Shown here one piece after another: positions 34,522 to 43,695 of a DNA stretch of 64,000 nucleotides. The notes beneath the pieces are model-generated. The model was not told the origin of the DNA, did not search any database, and saw only the letters and a program-made list of their open reading frames with translations. Position 1 is the stretch's first letter. Each line of letters starts with the position of its first letter. Source of the stretch: Alkaliflexus imshenetskii DSM 15055 (GTDB lineage Bacteria > Bacteroidota > Bacteroidia > Bacteroidales > Marinilabiliaceae); NCBI RefSeq assembly GCF_000517065.1, contig NZ_KI912105.1, positions 2,490,820 to 2,554,819 on the forward strand. Reading direction: 5' to 3'. Position numbers and translations under genes: made by a program.

Positions 34522-36000
34522 ATGAAATTAAATCGTCAGACAGCAACTGCTGCAAATGTTTATCCCACAAGGATATTGCAGTTTGGTGAAGGGAATTTTT
34601 TGCGTGCATTTACCGATTGGATTGTTGACAAGATGAACAAAACCATCGACTTTAATGCAGGCGTGGATGTGGTTCAGCCTCTGGCAAATGGCATGGTCAA
34701 CATGCTTAACGACCAGGATGGCCTCTATCATGTGTATCTGAAAGGAATTAAAGATGGGCAACCGGTTCAGGAGTACACGCTCATCGACTGTATCAATGCC
34801 GGTATCAATCCATATACCGAGTATGAGAAATATGAGCAGTCAATTCTTAATCCCGATCTGAGATTTGTGGTTTCTAACACCACCGAAGCCGGTATTAGCT
34901 GGGATGCTAATGACAAGCTGGATATGACCCCTCAGAACTCTTTCCCCGGCAAAGTGGCTGCTTTACTCTATAAGCGTTACAAAGCTTTTAGTGGCGATGC
35001 TTCAAAAGGTTTGATTTTTTTCCCTTGTGAGTTGATCGACCGAAATGGCGATATCCTGAAGAAGTTCGTGCTTCAGCATGCTGGAAATTGGGGACTCGAG
35101 AAGGAGTTTATCAGCTGGGTGAATGAATGTTGCTGCTTCTGTAGCACTTTGGTCGATCGCATTGTGCCCGGATTCCCAAAGGATGACATCAAACAGATTC
35201 AGGAAGAACTTGGTTTTGAAGATAATTTGGTGGTAGTGGGCGAATATTTTCACTTCTGGGTGATTGAGGCTCCCGAGTGGGTGAAGAGTGAGTTTCCTGC
35301 TGAAAAAGCCGGGCTCGACGTGAAGTTTGTTAAAGATATGACCAAGTATCGCGAGCAAAAAGTTCAGGTGCTTAACGGATGTCATACCGGTAGCTATGCG
35401 GTTTCTTTTCTTAGTGGCATAGATACTGTGCGTGAGGCATTTGAAAGTTTGGATACGGGAGCTTTCATGCGCGACCTGGTTTACGATGAGGTGTTACCTG
35501 TGCTGGATGGCACCGAGGAGGAGCTTAAATCGTTTGCCAAAAAAATTCTCGAGCGTTTCAGAAATCCATATATCCGTCACCAATGGCAAAGCATCGCGCT
35601 TAATGCCATGTCGAAATGGGAAACAAGAAACCTCCCAACGTTGTTAAACTATTACGAGAATCATGGCATGTTGCCACAAAAGTTGGTTTTCTCGCTTGCG
35701 GCAATGATTGCCTACTTTAAAGGAGAAGCCGACGGGCAAAAGTATCCTGTTCAGGATGACCAGTGGATTCTCGACTTTTATCAGGAGGCCTGGGCTGCCT
35801 GCGATGGACGCCCAATCTCAATCTATCAGCTGGTTGAAAAGGTGTTGAAGCTTGAAAAGGTTTGGAAACGTGACCTCAACGAGGTGCCAAACCTCACCAT
35901 CTCGGTAAGTCATTACCTTTTCCTGATTCAGCAGGTTGGAATGAAAAAGGCGGTAAAAGGGGTGCTTAATCCCAATAACCCGCTCATGAAAATGTCTTAA
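34522..36000 (+). CDS. uxaB: Tagaturonate reductase (altronate oxidoreductase)
   Basis: A 492-residue NAD-dependent enzyme of the mannitol/hexuronate dehydrogenase family, reducing D-tagaturonate to D-altronate in galacturonate breakdown. The start is set at ATG 34522, because the frame upstream is non-conserved. Motifs: ILQFGEGNFLRAFTDWIVD at the N-terminus, FVVSNTTEAGI, LVDRIVPGFP and the block NGCHTGSYAVSFLSG. It is followed after 155 bp by uxaA, with a long intercistronic hairpin. uxaC and the KDG genes are not in the window. Confidence 0.9.
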   Translation: MKLNRQTATAANVYPTRILQFGEGNFLRAFTDWIVDKMNKTIDFNAGVDVVQPLANGMVNMLNDQDGLYHVYLKGIKDGQPVQEYTLIDCINAGINPYTEYEKYEQSILNPDLRFVVSNTTEAGISWDANDKLDMTPQNSFPGKVAALLYKRYKAFSGDASKGLIFFPCELIDRNGDILKKFVLQHAGNWGLEKEFISWVNECCCFCSTLVDRIVPGFPKDDIKQIQEELGFEDNLVVVGEYFHFWVIEAPEWVKSEFPAEKAGLDVKFVKDMTKYREQKVQVLNGCHTGSYAVSFLSGIDTVREAFESLDTGAFMRDLVYDEVLPVLDGTEEELKSFAKKILERFRNPYIRHQWQSIALNAMSKWETRNLPTLLNYYENHGMLPQKLVFSLAAMIAYFKGEADGQKYPVQDDQWILDFYQEAWAACDGRPISIYQLVEKVLKLEKVWKRDLNEVPNLTISVSHYLFLIQQVGMKKAVKGVLNPNNPLMKMS

Positions 36001-36010
36001 ACCTAATTGA

Positions 36011-36095
36011 ATGGCAAACAAGGCAGAAAGAAGGGGTTTTTGTTTTTCTGGCGACAGTTTATTGGTGTGTTGTCCTTTTCTTTCTGCCTTGCCAT
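36011..36095 (+). other. Long imperfect inverted repeat between uxaB and uxaA
   Basis: A 12-bp perfect pairing (36020-36031 with 36079-36090) is extended by five more pairs (36011-36015 with 36091-36095) across a four-base bulge. It begins 10 bp after the uxaB stop. It is not followed by a T-run, so it is more likely an RNA-processing or mRNA-stability element than a terminator. Confidence 0.5.
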
Positions 36096-36155
36096 TTGAT
36101 GGTTCAATAACAGTGTAGATTCGCGGAAAACCCGCGTCAATTTAAAGATAATACC

Positions 36156-37643
36156 ATGGCTAAATTTTTATTGGTAAACCCCAACGACAACGTGGCTGTT
36201 TGTCTCGAGGCAGGCAAGGCCGGTGAGCGCATCGAAGTAGGAAATTACCAGCTTAATCTGGTGGATGACGTTCCGGTTGGACACAAGGTGGCGCTCAAAA
36301 CCATTGGGCAGGGTGAAGATGTGATAAAGTACGGGGCGCCTATTGGTCATGCCACCCAGGAGGTTACTGTTGGAAAACATGTGCATACGCACAACCTAAA
36401 AACAAACTTGTCGGGTAACCTGGTTTATTCCTTCAACCAAAAGTTGAATCAGTTGCGTTATGGTAAGAGAGACCTCACGTTTAACGGCTTTAAGCGGTCA
36501 AACGGCAAGGTTGGCATTCGTAACGAACTCTGGATAGTTCCCACCGTGGGATGTGTTAACGGACAGGCTCAGCAAATCATCGACCGTTTTGTGCGCGAGA
36601 TGAACCCGACAGACATCGACAGTGTTGAAGTTTTCAAACATAGCTACGGTTGTTCCCAGTTGGGCGACGACCACGAGAACACGCAAAAGGCGCTGGCCGA
36701 TGTGATAAATCATCCCAACGCCGGAGGTGTACTGGTGATTGGACTTGGTTGCGAGAACAACCAAATCAAACATCTTAAAAAGTTTATTGGCGATTACGAT
36801 GAAAGTCGCGTTCGCTACATGGTGGCTCAAGAGGTGGAGGACGAAGTGGAAGCCGGATTGGCCATGCTCAAAGAGATTTACGCCATCATGCGTCAGGATA
36901 AGCGCGAAGCAGTGCCAGTTTCTGAACTGAAAGTAGGTCTTAAGTGTGGCGGTTCCGATGGATTTTCAGGCATAACTGCCAACCCGCTTGTGGGTGCCTT
37001 CTCCGACTTTTTGGTGGCGCAGGGTGGTACTACCATCCTCACAGAGGTGCCTGAAATGTTTGGCGCAGAAACCATCCTGATGGAGCGCGCCATCAATAAG
37101 GAGGTTTTTGAGAAAACCGTAAGCCTCATCAATGATTTTAAGGATTACTATAATAAACACAATCTGCCCATCTATGAGAACCCATCGCCCGGAAATAAGG
37201 ACGGCGGTATCTCTACCCTGGAGGACAAATCATTGGGTTGTACGCAAAAAGGCGGTACTGCAACTGTGGTAGATGTGCTTAAATATGCCGAACCAATCCG
37301 TAAAAATGGCTTAAACCTGCTGTCGGCCCCCGGCAACGACCTTGTGGCTGCTTCAGCGCTTGGTTTCAGCGGATGCCAGTTGGTGCTTTTCACCACCGGC
37401 CGTGGTACGCCATTTGGTAGTTTCGTGCCTACAATGAAGATTTCGACCAACTCGGATCTTTACAATAAAAAGAAGAACTGGATCGATTTCAACGCAGGGC
37501 AGTTGCTTGAAGGCAAAACCATGGACGAGTTGCTCGAAGATTTTATTCAGTATGTGATTAAAGTGGCCAACGGAGAGAAACTTAACCACGAGAAAAGTGG
37601 ATTCCGCGAAATTGCCATCTTTAAAACCGGTGTTACGCTTTAA
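36156..37643 (+). CDS. uxaA: Altronate dehydratase
   Basis: A 495-residue Fe-dependent dehydratase turning D-altronate into 2-keto-3-deoxygluconate. The N-terminal ~95 residues form the SAF/UxaA-N domain (starting FLLVNPNDNVAV, with GHKVALKTI and THNL), followed by the catalytic part: FKRSNGKVGIRNELWIVPTVGCVN, GLGCENNQIK, GLKCGGSDGFSGITANP and the C-terminal GCQLVLFTTGRGTPFGSFVPTMKISTN. Full length for the fused form. It works with uxaB just upstream. Confidence 0.95.
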   Translation: MAKFLLVNPNDNVAVCLEAGKAGERIEVGNYQLNLVDDVPVGHKVALKTIGQGEDVIKYGAPIGHATQEVTVGKHVHTHNLKTNLSGNLVYSFNQKLNQLRYGKRDLTFNGFKRSNGKVGIRNELWIVPTVGCVNGQAQQIIDRFVREMNPTDIDSVEVFKHSYGCSQLGDDHENTQKALADVINHPNAGGVLVIGLGCENNQIKHLKKFIGDYDESRVRYMVAQEVEDEVEAGLAMLKEIYAIMRQDKREAVPVSELKVGLKCGGSDGFSGITANPLVGAFSDFLVAQGGTTILTEVPEMFGAETILMERAINKEVFEKTVSLINDFKDYYNKHNLPIYENPSPGNKDGGISTLEDKSLGCTQKGGTATVVDVLKYAEPIRKNGLNLLSAPGNDLVAASALGFSGCQLVLFTTGRGTPFGSFVPTMKISTNSDLYNKKKNWIDFNAGQLLEGKTMDELLEDFIQYVIKVANGEKLNHEKSGFREIAIFKTGVTL

Positions 37644-37670
37644 TTTAAGGGTTAGTTATAGTTGTGAAAG

Positions 37671-37703
37671 AGGGTTGGTGCTTATGCATCAGCCCTTTTT
37701 TTT
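37671..37703 (+). terminator. Terminator after uxaA
   Basis: Bases 37671-37681 pair with 37686-37696 (11 bp including two G-U pairs, 4-nt loop), followed by a run of T. It ends the uxaB-uxaA unit. Confidence 0.85.
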
Positions 37704-37832
37704 GTCTGTTTTTTTTATGAAATTGCTTGTGATTGCGACCATATTTTAAAATGATGATTAGTTGTTAGAGCCAGAGTGGCTTGAGCACCTTCAAAGAGTC
37801 TTTTTGATGTCCTGAAAATTATTCAACTATCT

Positions 37833-38912
37833 ATGCACAACTTTTGGCTTCCATTTGTAGCAATACTGGCCTTGGTGTTGCTGGCTTCCTGCGATCCATT
37901 TGGCACCAAACACAAGGAGTCCGATGTTTTGTACCGTACTGCACAAACTGTGAATGTGCCTGATGTCCCGGATACCCTGCACGTGATGACGTGGAACGTA
38001 AAATTTGGAGGTGGACGCATCGATTTCTTTTTTGACTGCTTTGGCGACCGGGTGGTGATGTCACAGGATGAGGTGATTCGGCATCTTACGGATGTGGCCG
38101 ATTTTTTAAATGCCACCCAGCCCGATCTGTTGTTTATTCAGGAGATTGATGTGGATAGCAAACGTTCGGCATTTGTGGAGCAATTGGAGTGGTTGCTCAA
38201 CCATACGCATCTCAATTATGGTGTTTATGCGTCTCAATGGAAAGCCTCATTCATCCCTTCTAATGGGTTGGGGCGGATGAATTCGGGGGTGGCAATACTC
38301 AGCAGATGGCCACTTTCCGATGCCCGACGCATTGCTCTGCCTTTAATAAAAGAGCAAAATCCTTTGGTCAGGTATTTCTACCTAAAACGGTGCTTGCTCG
38401 AATGCACCATGGATATCAATGGCGGGCAGGTCACTTTGCTAACCACACACACAGAACCCTATGCTGCCGATGGAACCAAAAAACGACAACTCGACCAGAT
38501 TTTTAACCGCCTTGTGGAACTGGATGATGCTGGTGAGGCCTTTATTCTTGGCGGAGACTTGAATGCATTGCCTCCCGGAACTACTAAAGTGAAGGGTTTT
38601 CCTGACTCTGTATGTCCACCCGGAAAGTTTGATGCCGACGATTACTCTGCCGAAAGCGATTGGTTAATACCTTTTTATGAGCGTTTCCATTCTGCTGTGC
38701 CGCTCACTGTTTATCAGGCAGACAATGTTCCCTACTTTACACACACTGTGGATGGTAACGGTTTCTGGAACCGAAAACTCGATTACATTTTTTCCAACAG
38801 GTCTTTTGTCGAGGGGAGCGATGTTACCTGGCAGGATGCGCATCAGGGTGGGTATGCCACCATGCCTCTTTCCGACCATTGTGCAGTAAGTGTAAAGTGG
38901 ATGTTGAAATAA
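37833..38912 (+). CDS. Endonuclease/exonuclease/phosphatase-family lipoprotein
   Basis: A 359-residue predicted lipoprotein: signal FVAILALVLLASC with the lipobox Cys at residue 20. The EEP fold shows VMTWNVKFGGGRID (Asn and first metal site), DLLFIQEID (Glu), MNSGVAILSRWPL, the catalytic His in TTHTEPY, GGDLNALPPG, LDYIFSN, and the terminal SDHCAVSVKW with its Asp-His pair. Members cleave phosphodiesters or phosphomonoesters; the substrate is unknown. The lipoprotein signal places it outside the cytoplasm. Confidence 0.88.
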   Translation: MHNFWLPFVAILALVLLASCDPFGTKHKESDVLYRTAQTVNVPDVPDTLHVMTWNVKFGGGRIDFFFDCFGDRVVMSQDEVIRHLTDVADFLNATQPDLLFIQEIDVDSKRSAFVEQLEWLLNHTHLNYGVYASQWKASFIPSNGLGRMNSGVAILSRWPLSDARRIALPLIKEQNPLVRYFYLKRCLLECTMDINGGQVTLLTTHTEPYAADGTKKRQLDQIFNRLVELDDAGEAFILGGDLNALPPGTTKVKGFPDSVCPPGKFDADDYSAESDWLIPFYERFHSAVPLTVYQADNVPYFTHTVDGNGFWNRKLDYIFSNRSFVEGSDVTWQDAHQGGYATMPLSDHCAVSVKWMLK

Positions 38913-39018
38913 TCGAAGTGTTTAGGTTATTCATTGCATTTGAATAGGCAGCCTAAGTTGGTAAGAAAAAACGTTATTTCTACCTTTATCCTGATCGAAA
39001 TATTTTAAACTTATTGAT

Positions 39019-40005
39019 ATGAATTATAGAAAACTCGGGAAGACCGGATTCAATGTGTCTGAAATCTCGTTAGGTACGTGGCAGGTTGGTGGCAAATGGG
39101 GTTCAGAATTTGACAATGCTTCGGCTGATAAAATCATCAATACAGCCATCGACAGGGGAGTGAATTTTATTGATACCGCCGACGTATATGAAAATGGTCT
39201 GAGCGAGAAGGCTGTGGGGCGCGTGGTACGCTCCAGGTCTGAGAAGGTTTACGTGGCCACCAAATGCGGACGACAGATCAACCCTCACGTAAATGAAGCG
39301 TATCAACCAAAAGTGTTGCAACAGTTTGTGGAGGACAGCCTTCGTCGCACGGGACTGGAGAGGCTTGATCTGATTCAGCTGCATTGCCCGCCCACAGAAG
39401 TGTATTATCGGCCTGAGATTTTCGAGATGTTTGACAGATTGAAGGAGCAAGGCAAAATTGCCAATTTGGGCGTGAGTGTGGAGAAGGTAGAGGAGGGTCT
39501 CAAAGCCATCGAGTTTCCCAATGTGACTACGGTACAGATAATTTTTAATGTTTTCCGTCAGCGCCCGGCGCAGCTTTTCTTTGGCGAAGCCGTAAAGCGC
39601 GATGTAGGTATTATTGTAAGAGTGCCTTTGGCCAGTGGCTTACTCACCGGACTATTTAACAGGCAGACAACTTTCACTCCCGGCGATCACCGCACCTTTA
39701 ACCGCAACGGCGAAGCATTTGACAAGGGCGAGACTTTCTCTGGCATCAATTATGACCTTGGATTAACTGCTGTGGATGAGCTTAAAGCGCTCTTTCCAGA
39801 TGTTAAGAATTTGGCGCCGGTTGCGCTGCGATGGATTTTACAGCACAGCGCCGTGAGTTGTATCATTCCCGGTGCATCAAAGGTGGAGCATGTGGATTCT
39901 AACTTGTCGGTTTATGATTTTCCGTCGCTTACCCCTGAAAAAGTCAACGAAATCAACAATATCTATAACCGATACATCCGCAACGAAGTGCACCATTTAT
40001 GGTAG
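39019..40005 (+). CDS. Aldo/keto reductase
   Basis: A 328-residue AKR TIM-barrel enzyme. Catalytic Asp and Tyr in FIDTADVYENGLSE, Lys in VYVATKCGRQ, and His in LDLIQLHCPPTEVYY form the tetrad. The NAD(P)H-binding C-terminal part has CIIPGASKVEHVDSNLSV. The subgroup is the general oxidoreductase type (YghZ/Gcy-like); the substrate cannot be assigned. It stands alone, convergent with carB. Confidence 0.93.
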   Translation: MNYRKLGKTGFNVSEISLGTWQVGGKWGSEFDNASADKIINTAIDRGVNFIDTADVYENGLSEKAVGRVVRSRSEKVYVATKCGRQINPHVNEAYQPKVLQQFVEDSLRRTGLERLDLIQLHCPPTEVYYRPEIFEMFDRLKEQGKIANLGVSVEKVEEGLKAIEFPNVTTVQIIFNVFRQRPAQLFFGEAVKRDVGIIVRVPLASGLLTGLFNRQTTFTPGDHRTFNRNGEAFDKGETFSGINYDLGLTAVDELKALFPDVKNLAPVALRWILQHSAVSCIIPGASKVEHVDSNLSVYDFPSLTPEKVNEINNIYNRYIRNEVHHLW

Positions 40006-40029
40006 CCTAAACCTTGGCGGACAAATAAA

Positions 40030-40071
40030 AACTCCGGGAACAGCTTCAAATGAGCGCTTGTTCCCGGAGTT
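40030..40071. terminator. Bidirectional terminator between the aldo/keto reductase gene and carB
   Basis: A perfect 13-bp stem (40030-40042 with 40059-40071) with A-rich flank to the left and T-rich flank to the right, so both directions end in a U-tract. It lies in the 87 bp between convergent stops. Confidence 0.85.
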
Positions 40072-40092
40072 CTATTTTATGTCGATTGGAGA

Positions 40093-43000
40093 CTATTTGT
40101 ACTCGTCCCAGCTTTTTATGGAGATGTCATCCATACTCATTTTGCAAAATGCATTGATGAAGGCACTTGCCAACCTAGCATTAGTGATGAGCGGGATGTT
40201 AAAGTCGATGCTGCTGCGACGTATCTGGTAGCCGTTCTTCAATTCACCCTTGGTGAGGTTCTTTGGAATGTTCACAACCAAATCGAGCTTTTTATCGCGG
40301 ATATACTCCATGGTGTTGGGGCTCTTTTCCGGCTCGTCGGGCCAGTGAAGCAGGGTGGTTTCAACACCGTTTTCCTGGAAGAATTTGTGTGTACCGCCTG
40401 TGGCAAAAAGGTTGTAACCTTTCTCCATCAGCATTCGCGCGGCCGATAGCAACTCAATTTTGTCGCGCAATGGGCCCGACGAAATCAACACATTCTTTTT
40501 GGGGATGCGGTATCCAACCGATAGCATGGACTGAAGCACCGCATCGTGAATGTTGTCGCCAATACAACCCACCTCGCCGGTGGATGCCATGTCAACACCC
40601 AGCACCGGGTCGGCCTTTTGAAGGCGTGCAAACGAGAACTGTGGGGCTTTGATGCCCACGTAATCAAGTTCGAAAAGACTCTTGTTGGGTTTTTCTACCG
40701 GAAGGCCAAGCATTACACGGGTGGCTATGTCGATAAAGTTGACCTTAAGCACCTTTGATACAAATGGGAAACTTCGTGATGCGCGCAGGTTACACTCAAT
40801 TACTTTAATGTCGTTGTCTTTTGCCAACAGCTGCATGTTGAATGGACCGGAAATGTTCAGAGCAGCCGCAATTTTGCGTGTGATGCGTTTTACGCGACGA
40901 ATGGTTTCCACATAGAGCTTCTGCGGTGGGAACACAATGGTGGCATCGCCCGAGTGCACACCTGCAAACTCGATGTGCTCCGAGATGGCGTATGCTATTA
41001 CTTCGCCGTTACAGGCCACGGCATCAATTTCAATCTCTTTGGCTTGCTCAATAAATTCGGACACCACCACCGGGTATTGCTTCGACACGTTGGCAGCAAG
41101 TTCCAGAAAGTGCTGAAGTTCGTCACGGTTACTCACCACGTTCATGGCAGCACCTGACAGCACGTACGAAGGCCTTACCAGGACCGGGAATCCTACCTCG
41201 TCAACAAAAGCATAGATGTCTTCTATCGATGTCAGTTCGTTCCATCTGGGCTGGTCAATGCCAAGCTCGTCGAGCAGTGAGGAGAATTTCTGTCGGTTCT
41301 CTGCTCTGTCAATATCTTCCGGCGAAGTTCCCAATATGGGCACATTCTGACGGTGTAAGCGCATGGCCAGGTTGTTGGGTATCTGCCCGCCCATGGAGAT
41401 GACCACCCCTTTGGGAGCCTCCAGATCCACGATGTCAAGTACGCGTTCCAGCGTAAGTTCGTCAAAGAAAAGTCGGCTACATACGTCATAGTCGGTGGAT
41501 ACAGTTTCGGGATTGTAATTAATCATTACCGAACGGAAACCTTGCTCATTCACAGTCTCAACTGCGTTCACACTACACCAGTCAAACTCCACGCTGCTCC
41601 CGATGCGGTATGCGCCTGAGCCGAGTACCACCACCGAAAGTCCGTCCTTTTCAAACTCTACATCGTGCGTGCTGCCGTTGTAGGTCATATACAGGTAATT
41701 GATCTGCGCCGGAAATTCACCCGCCATGGTGTCAATCTGTTTCACAATGGGAAGGATGTTTCTGCTTTTTCGGTGGGCACGCACCTCTAACAGGCCTTCT
41801 TCCATTTTCAGGTTGGATGTTTTTAACACCGTCCGGGCAATCTGGAAGTCGGAGTAGCCAAGTTTTTTGGCTTCAATTAAAAGTTTATCCGGCAGGCTCT
41901 CCAGGGTTTGGTATTCACCAAGTTTGTTTTTCAGGTCGGTGATGTTCTTTAGTTTCTCAAGAAACCAGCGGTCGATGCGGCTAAGTTCATGGATCTCGTC
42001 CACGCTCATGCCTTGTTCAAGCGCTTCGGCTATTGCAAAGATGCGTTGGTCGGTTGGTTCGGTGAGTTCGGTGCGTACATCCTTATCTTTTAGCGGCTGG
42101 TTGCCAACAAATCCGTGCATCCCTTGACCCACCATGCGCAAGCCCTTCTGGATAACCTCTTCAAAAGTACGACCAATGGCCATGATTTCGCCCACGCTTT
42201 TCATGCTGGAACCAATCTGGCGCGATACGCCTGTGAATTTGTTAAGGTCCCAGCGTGGTATTTTACAAACCACATAATCTAATGCAGGCTCAAAAAATGC
42301 CGATGTAACTTTTGTTACGGAGTTTTTAAGCTCATGCAGACCGTACCCGAGGCCAAGTTTTGCAGCCACAAAAGCCAGTGGATAGCCGGTGGCTTTTGAT
42401 GCCAGCGCGCTTGAGCGCGACAAGCGGGCATTCACTTCAATCACGCGGTAATCTTCGGAGTAGGGATCAAGTGCATACTGAACGTTACATTCGCCTACGA
42501 TGCCAATGTGACGCACAATCTTAATTGCCAGTTCACGAAGCTTATGATATTCTGAGTTGCTCAATGTTTGAGATGGTGCTACCACGATGCTCTCGCCGGT
42601 GTGGATGCCCAGCGGGTCAAAGTTTTCCATGTTACATACCGTGATGCAGTTGTTGTAGGCATCGCGCACCACTTCGTACTCCACTTCCTTCCATCCTTTG
42701 AGCGACTCTTCCACAAGAATCTGTCCTGAGTAGGAGAAGGCGTTGTCGGCTCGCATTTTAAGCTCTTCAGGGCCGGAACAGAAACCGCTGCCCATTCCGC
42801 CAAGGGTATATGCAGCACGAACTATAATGGGGTAACCAATTTTTTCTGCTGCTTTTAGCGCATCGTTTACGCTGGTAACGGCAATGCTTTTGGGTGTTTT
42901 TACATCAATTTCGGCCAGTTTGCCCGCAAATATCTCACGGTCTTCCGTGTCGATGATCGATTTTACTGGTGTGCCCAGCACCTCCACATTGTATTTTTCC

Positions 43001-43317
43001 AGAAGCCCCTGCTCAAAGAGCTGCACTCCACAGTTCAGTGCGGTCTGACCACCAAAAGCAAGGAGAAGTCCATCTGGCTTCTCCTTCTTAAATACTTGCT
43101 CAACAAAATATGGGGTAACTGGTAAAAAGTAAATCTTGTCGGCCAGTTTTTCCGAGGTCTGTACGGTGGCAATATTGGGATTTATTAATACCGTGTAAAC
43201 GCCTTCTTCTTTTAAGGCTTTAATGGCCTGTGATCCGGAATAGTCAAACTCACCGGCTTCCCCAATCTTAAGCGCGCCTGAGCCAAGGATGACCACCTTT
43301 TTTACGTCTTTCTTCAT
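40093..43317 (-). CDS. carB: Carbamoyl-phosphate synthase large subunit
   Basis: A 1074-residue enzyme making carbamoyl phosphate for arginine and pyrimidines. The frame is open upstream, but ATG at 43317 gives the family N-terminus MKKDVKKVVILGSGALKIGEAGEFDYSGSQA. It contains two synthetase halves, each with an ATP-grasp domain (first: YPIIVRAAYTLGGMGSGF; second: FPVLVRPSYVLSGAAMNVV), and an oligomerisation domain between them. The C-terminal MGS-like regulatory domain (LLSAARMLMEKGYNLFATGGTH) is where UMP and ornithine bind in known enzymes. carA is 15 kb away. Divergent from argR, with ARG-box-like sites between. Confidence 0.98.
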   Translation of the reverse strand: MKKDVKKVVILGSGALKIGEAGEFDYSGSQAIKALKEEGVYTVLINPNIATVQTSEKLADKIYFLPVTPYFVEQVFKKEKPDGLLLAFGGQTALNCGVQLFEQGLLEKYNVEVLGTPVKSIIDTEDREIFAGKLAEIDVKTPKSIAVTSVNDALKAAEKIGYPIIVRAAYTLGGMGSGFCSGPEELKMRADNAFSYSGQILVEESLKGWKEVEYEVVRDAYNNCITVCNMENFDPLGIHTGESIVVAPSQTLSNSEYHKLRELAIKIVRHIGIVGECNVQYALDPYSEDYRVIEVNARLSRSSALASKATGYPLAFVAAKLGLGYGLHELKNSVTKVTSAFFEPALDYVVCKIPRWDLNKFTGVSRQIGSSMKSVGEIMAIGRTFEEVIQKGLRMVGQGMHGFVGNQPLKDKDVRTELTEPTDQRIFAIAEALEQGMSVDEIHELSRIDRWFLEKLKNITDLKNKLGEYQTLESLPDKLLIEAKKLGYSDFQIARTVLKTSNLKMEEGLLEVRAHRKSRNILPIVKQIDTMAGEFPAQINYLYMTYNGSTHDVEFEKDGLSVVVLGSGAYRIGSSVEFDWCSVNAVETVNEQGFRSVMINYNPETVSTDYDVCSRLFFDELTLERVLDIVDLEAPKGVVISMGGQIPNNLAMRLHRQNVPILGTSPEDIDRAENRQKFSSLLDELGIDQPRWNELTSIEDIYAFVDEVGFPVLVRPSYVLSGAAMNVVSNRDELQHFLELAANVSKQYPVVVSEFIEQAKEIEIDAVACNGEVIAYAISEHIEFAGVHSGDATIVFPPQKLYVETIRRVKRITRKIAAALNISGPFNMQLLAKDNDIKVIECNLRASRSFPFVSKVLKVNFIDIATRVMLGLPVEKPNKSLFELDYVGIKAPQFSFARLQKADPVLGVDMASTGEVGCIGDNIHDAVLQSMLSVGYRIPKKNVLISSGPLRDKIELLSAARMLMEKGYNLFATGGTHKFFQENGVETTLLHWPDEPEKSPNTMEYIRDKKLDLVVNIPKNLTKGELKNGYQIRRSSIDFNIPLITNARLASAFINAFCKMSMDDISIKSWDEYK

Positions 43318-43368
43318 TGTTGAGCTATGTTTAATTACAAGATTACCAATTGTATTCTCTCCGGGTTG

Positions 43369-43376
43369 CAAATTTA
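43369..43376 (-). promoter_or_regulatory. -7 element candidate for carB
   Basis: The minus strand reads TAAATTTG, an exact TAnnTTTG match, 52 bp before the carB ATG. The nearest TTTG upstream (43393-43390) is closer than the usual spacing, so the -33 element is uncertain. Confidence 0.4.
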
Positions 43377-43428
43377 CATCATCTTTGACCAAAAATCAGC
43401 ATCCTGCGTGATGTTTTTGCATATTTTA

Positions 43429-43442
43429 TGAATAAATATTTC
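43429..43442. promoter_or_regulatory. ARG-box-like site near carB
   Basis: TGAATAAATATTTC matches the E. coli ARG-box core TGAATWWWWATTCA at 12 of 14 positions. It lies upstream of the predicted carB promoter. Confidence 0.4.
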
Positions 43443-43546
43443 AAATGGCGCATCTGTAAAGCATTTAAAAGCGTCTGATTTCGATTCTGGTTTGGGATGA
43501 ATAACATCTATTTTTACTAATAAATTAAAAAAATGGGTCTTTTCTT

Positions 43547-43598
43547 TTTGAAATGCCATTTTTTGCATAATTTTGCACTTTTCCCGAATATTTATTCA
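43547..43598 (+). promoter_or_regulatory. argR promoter with paired ARG-box-like operators
   Basis: The promoter (TTTG 43547-43550, TAATTTTG 43568-43575) is overlapped by TGCATAATTTTGCA (43564-43577, 11 of 14 positions of the ARG core). CGAATATTTATTCA (43585-43598, 13 of 14) covers the predicted start site. The two are spaced exactly 21 bp, the geometry of paired 18-bp ARG boxes 3 bp apart in E. coli. ArgR bound here would block its own operon. Confidence 0.7.
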
Positions 43599-43695
43599 CT
43601 CGTGAAAATTGAGTATCTTGAAAAAATGATTATCCGGTTCAGGACGTTTACCTGTAAACAATTTGTAATCACTAATTAATACAGAATCTTCGGTT

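Larger units (their letters stand above)
43318..43695. promoter_or_regulatory. carB/argR divergent control region with ARG-like boxes
   Basis: A 378-bp gap with no gene. Plus-strand argR promoter: TTTG at 43547-43550 and TAATTTTG at 43568-43575, 17 bp apart, both exact. Two ARG-box-like palindromes lie over it. On the minus strand TAAATTTG (43376-43369) is a -7 candidate for carB, and an ARG-like site (43429-43442) lies upstream of it. Confidence 0.7.
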
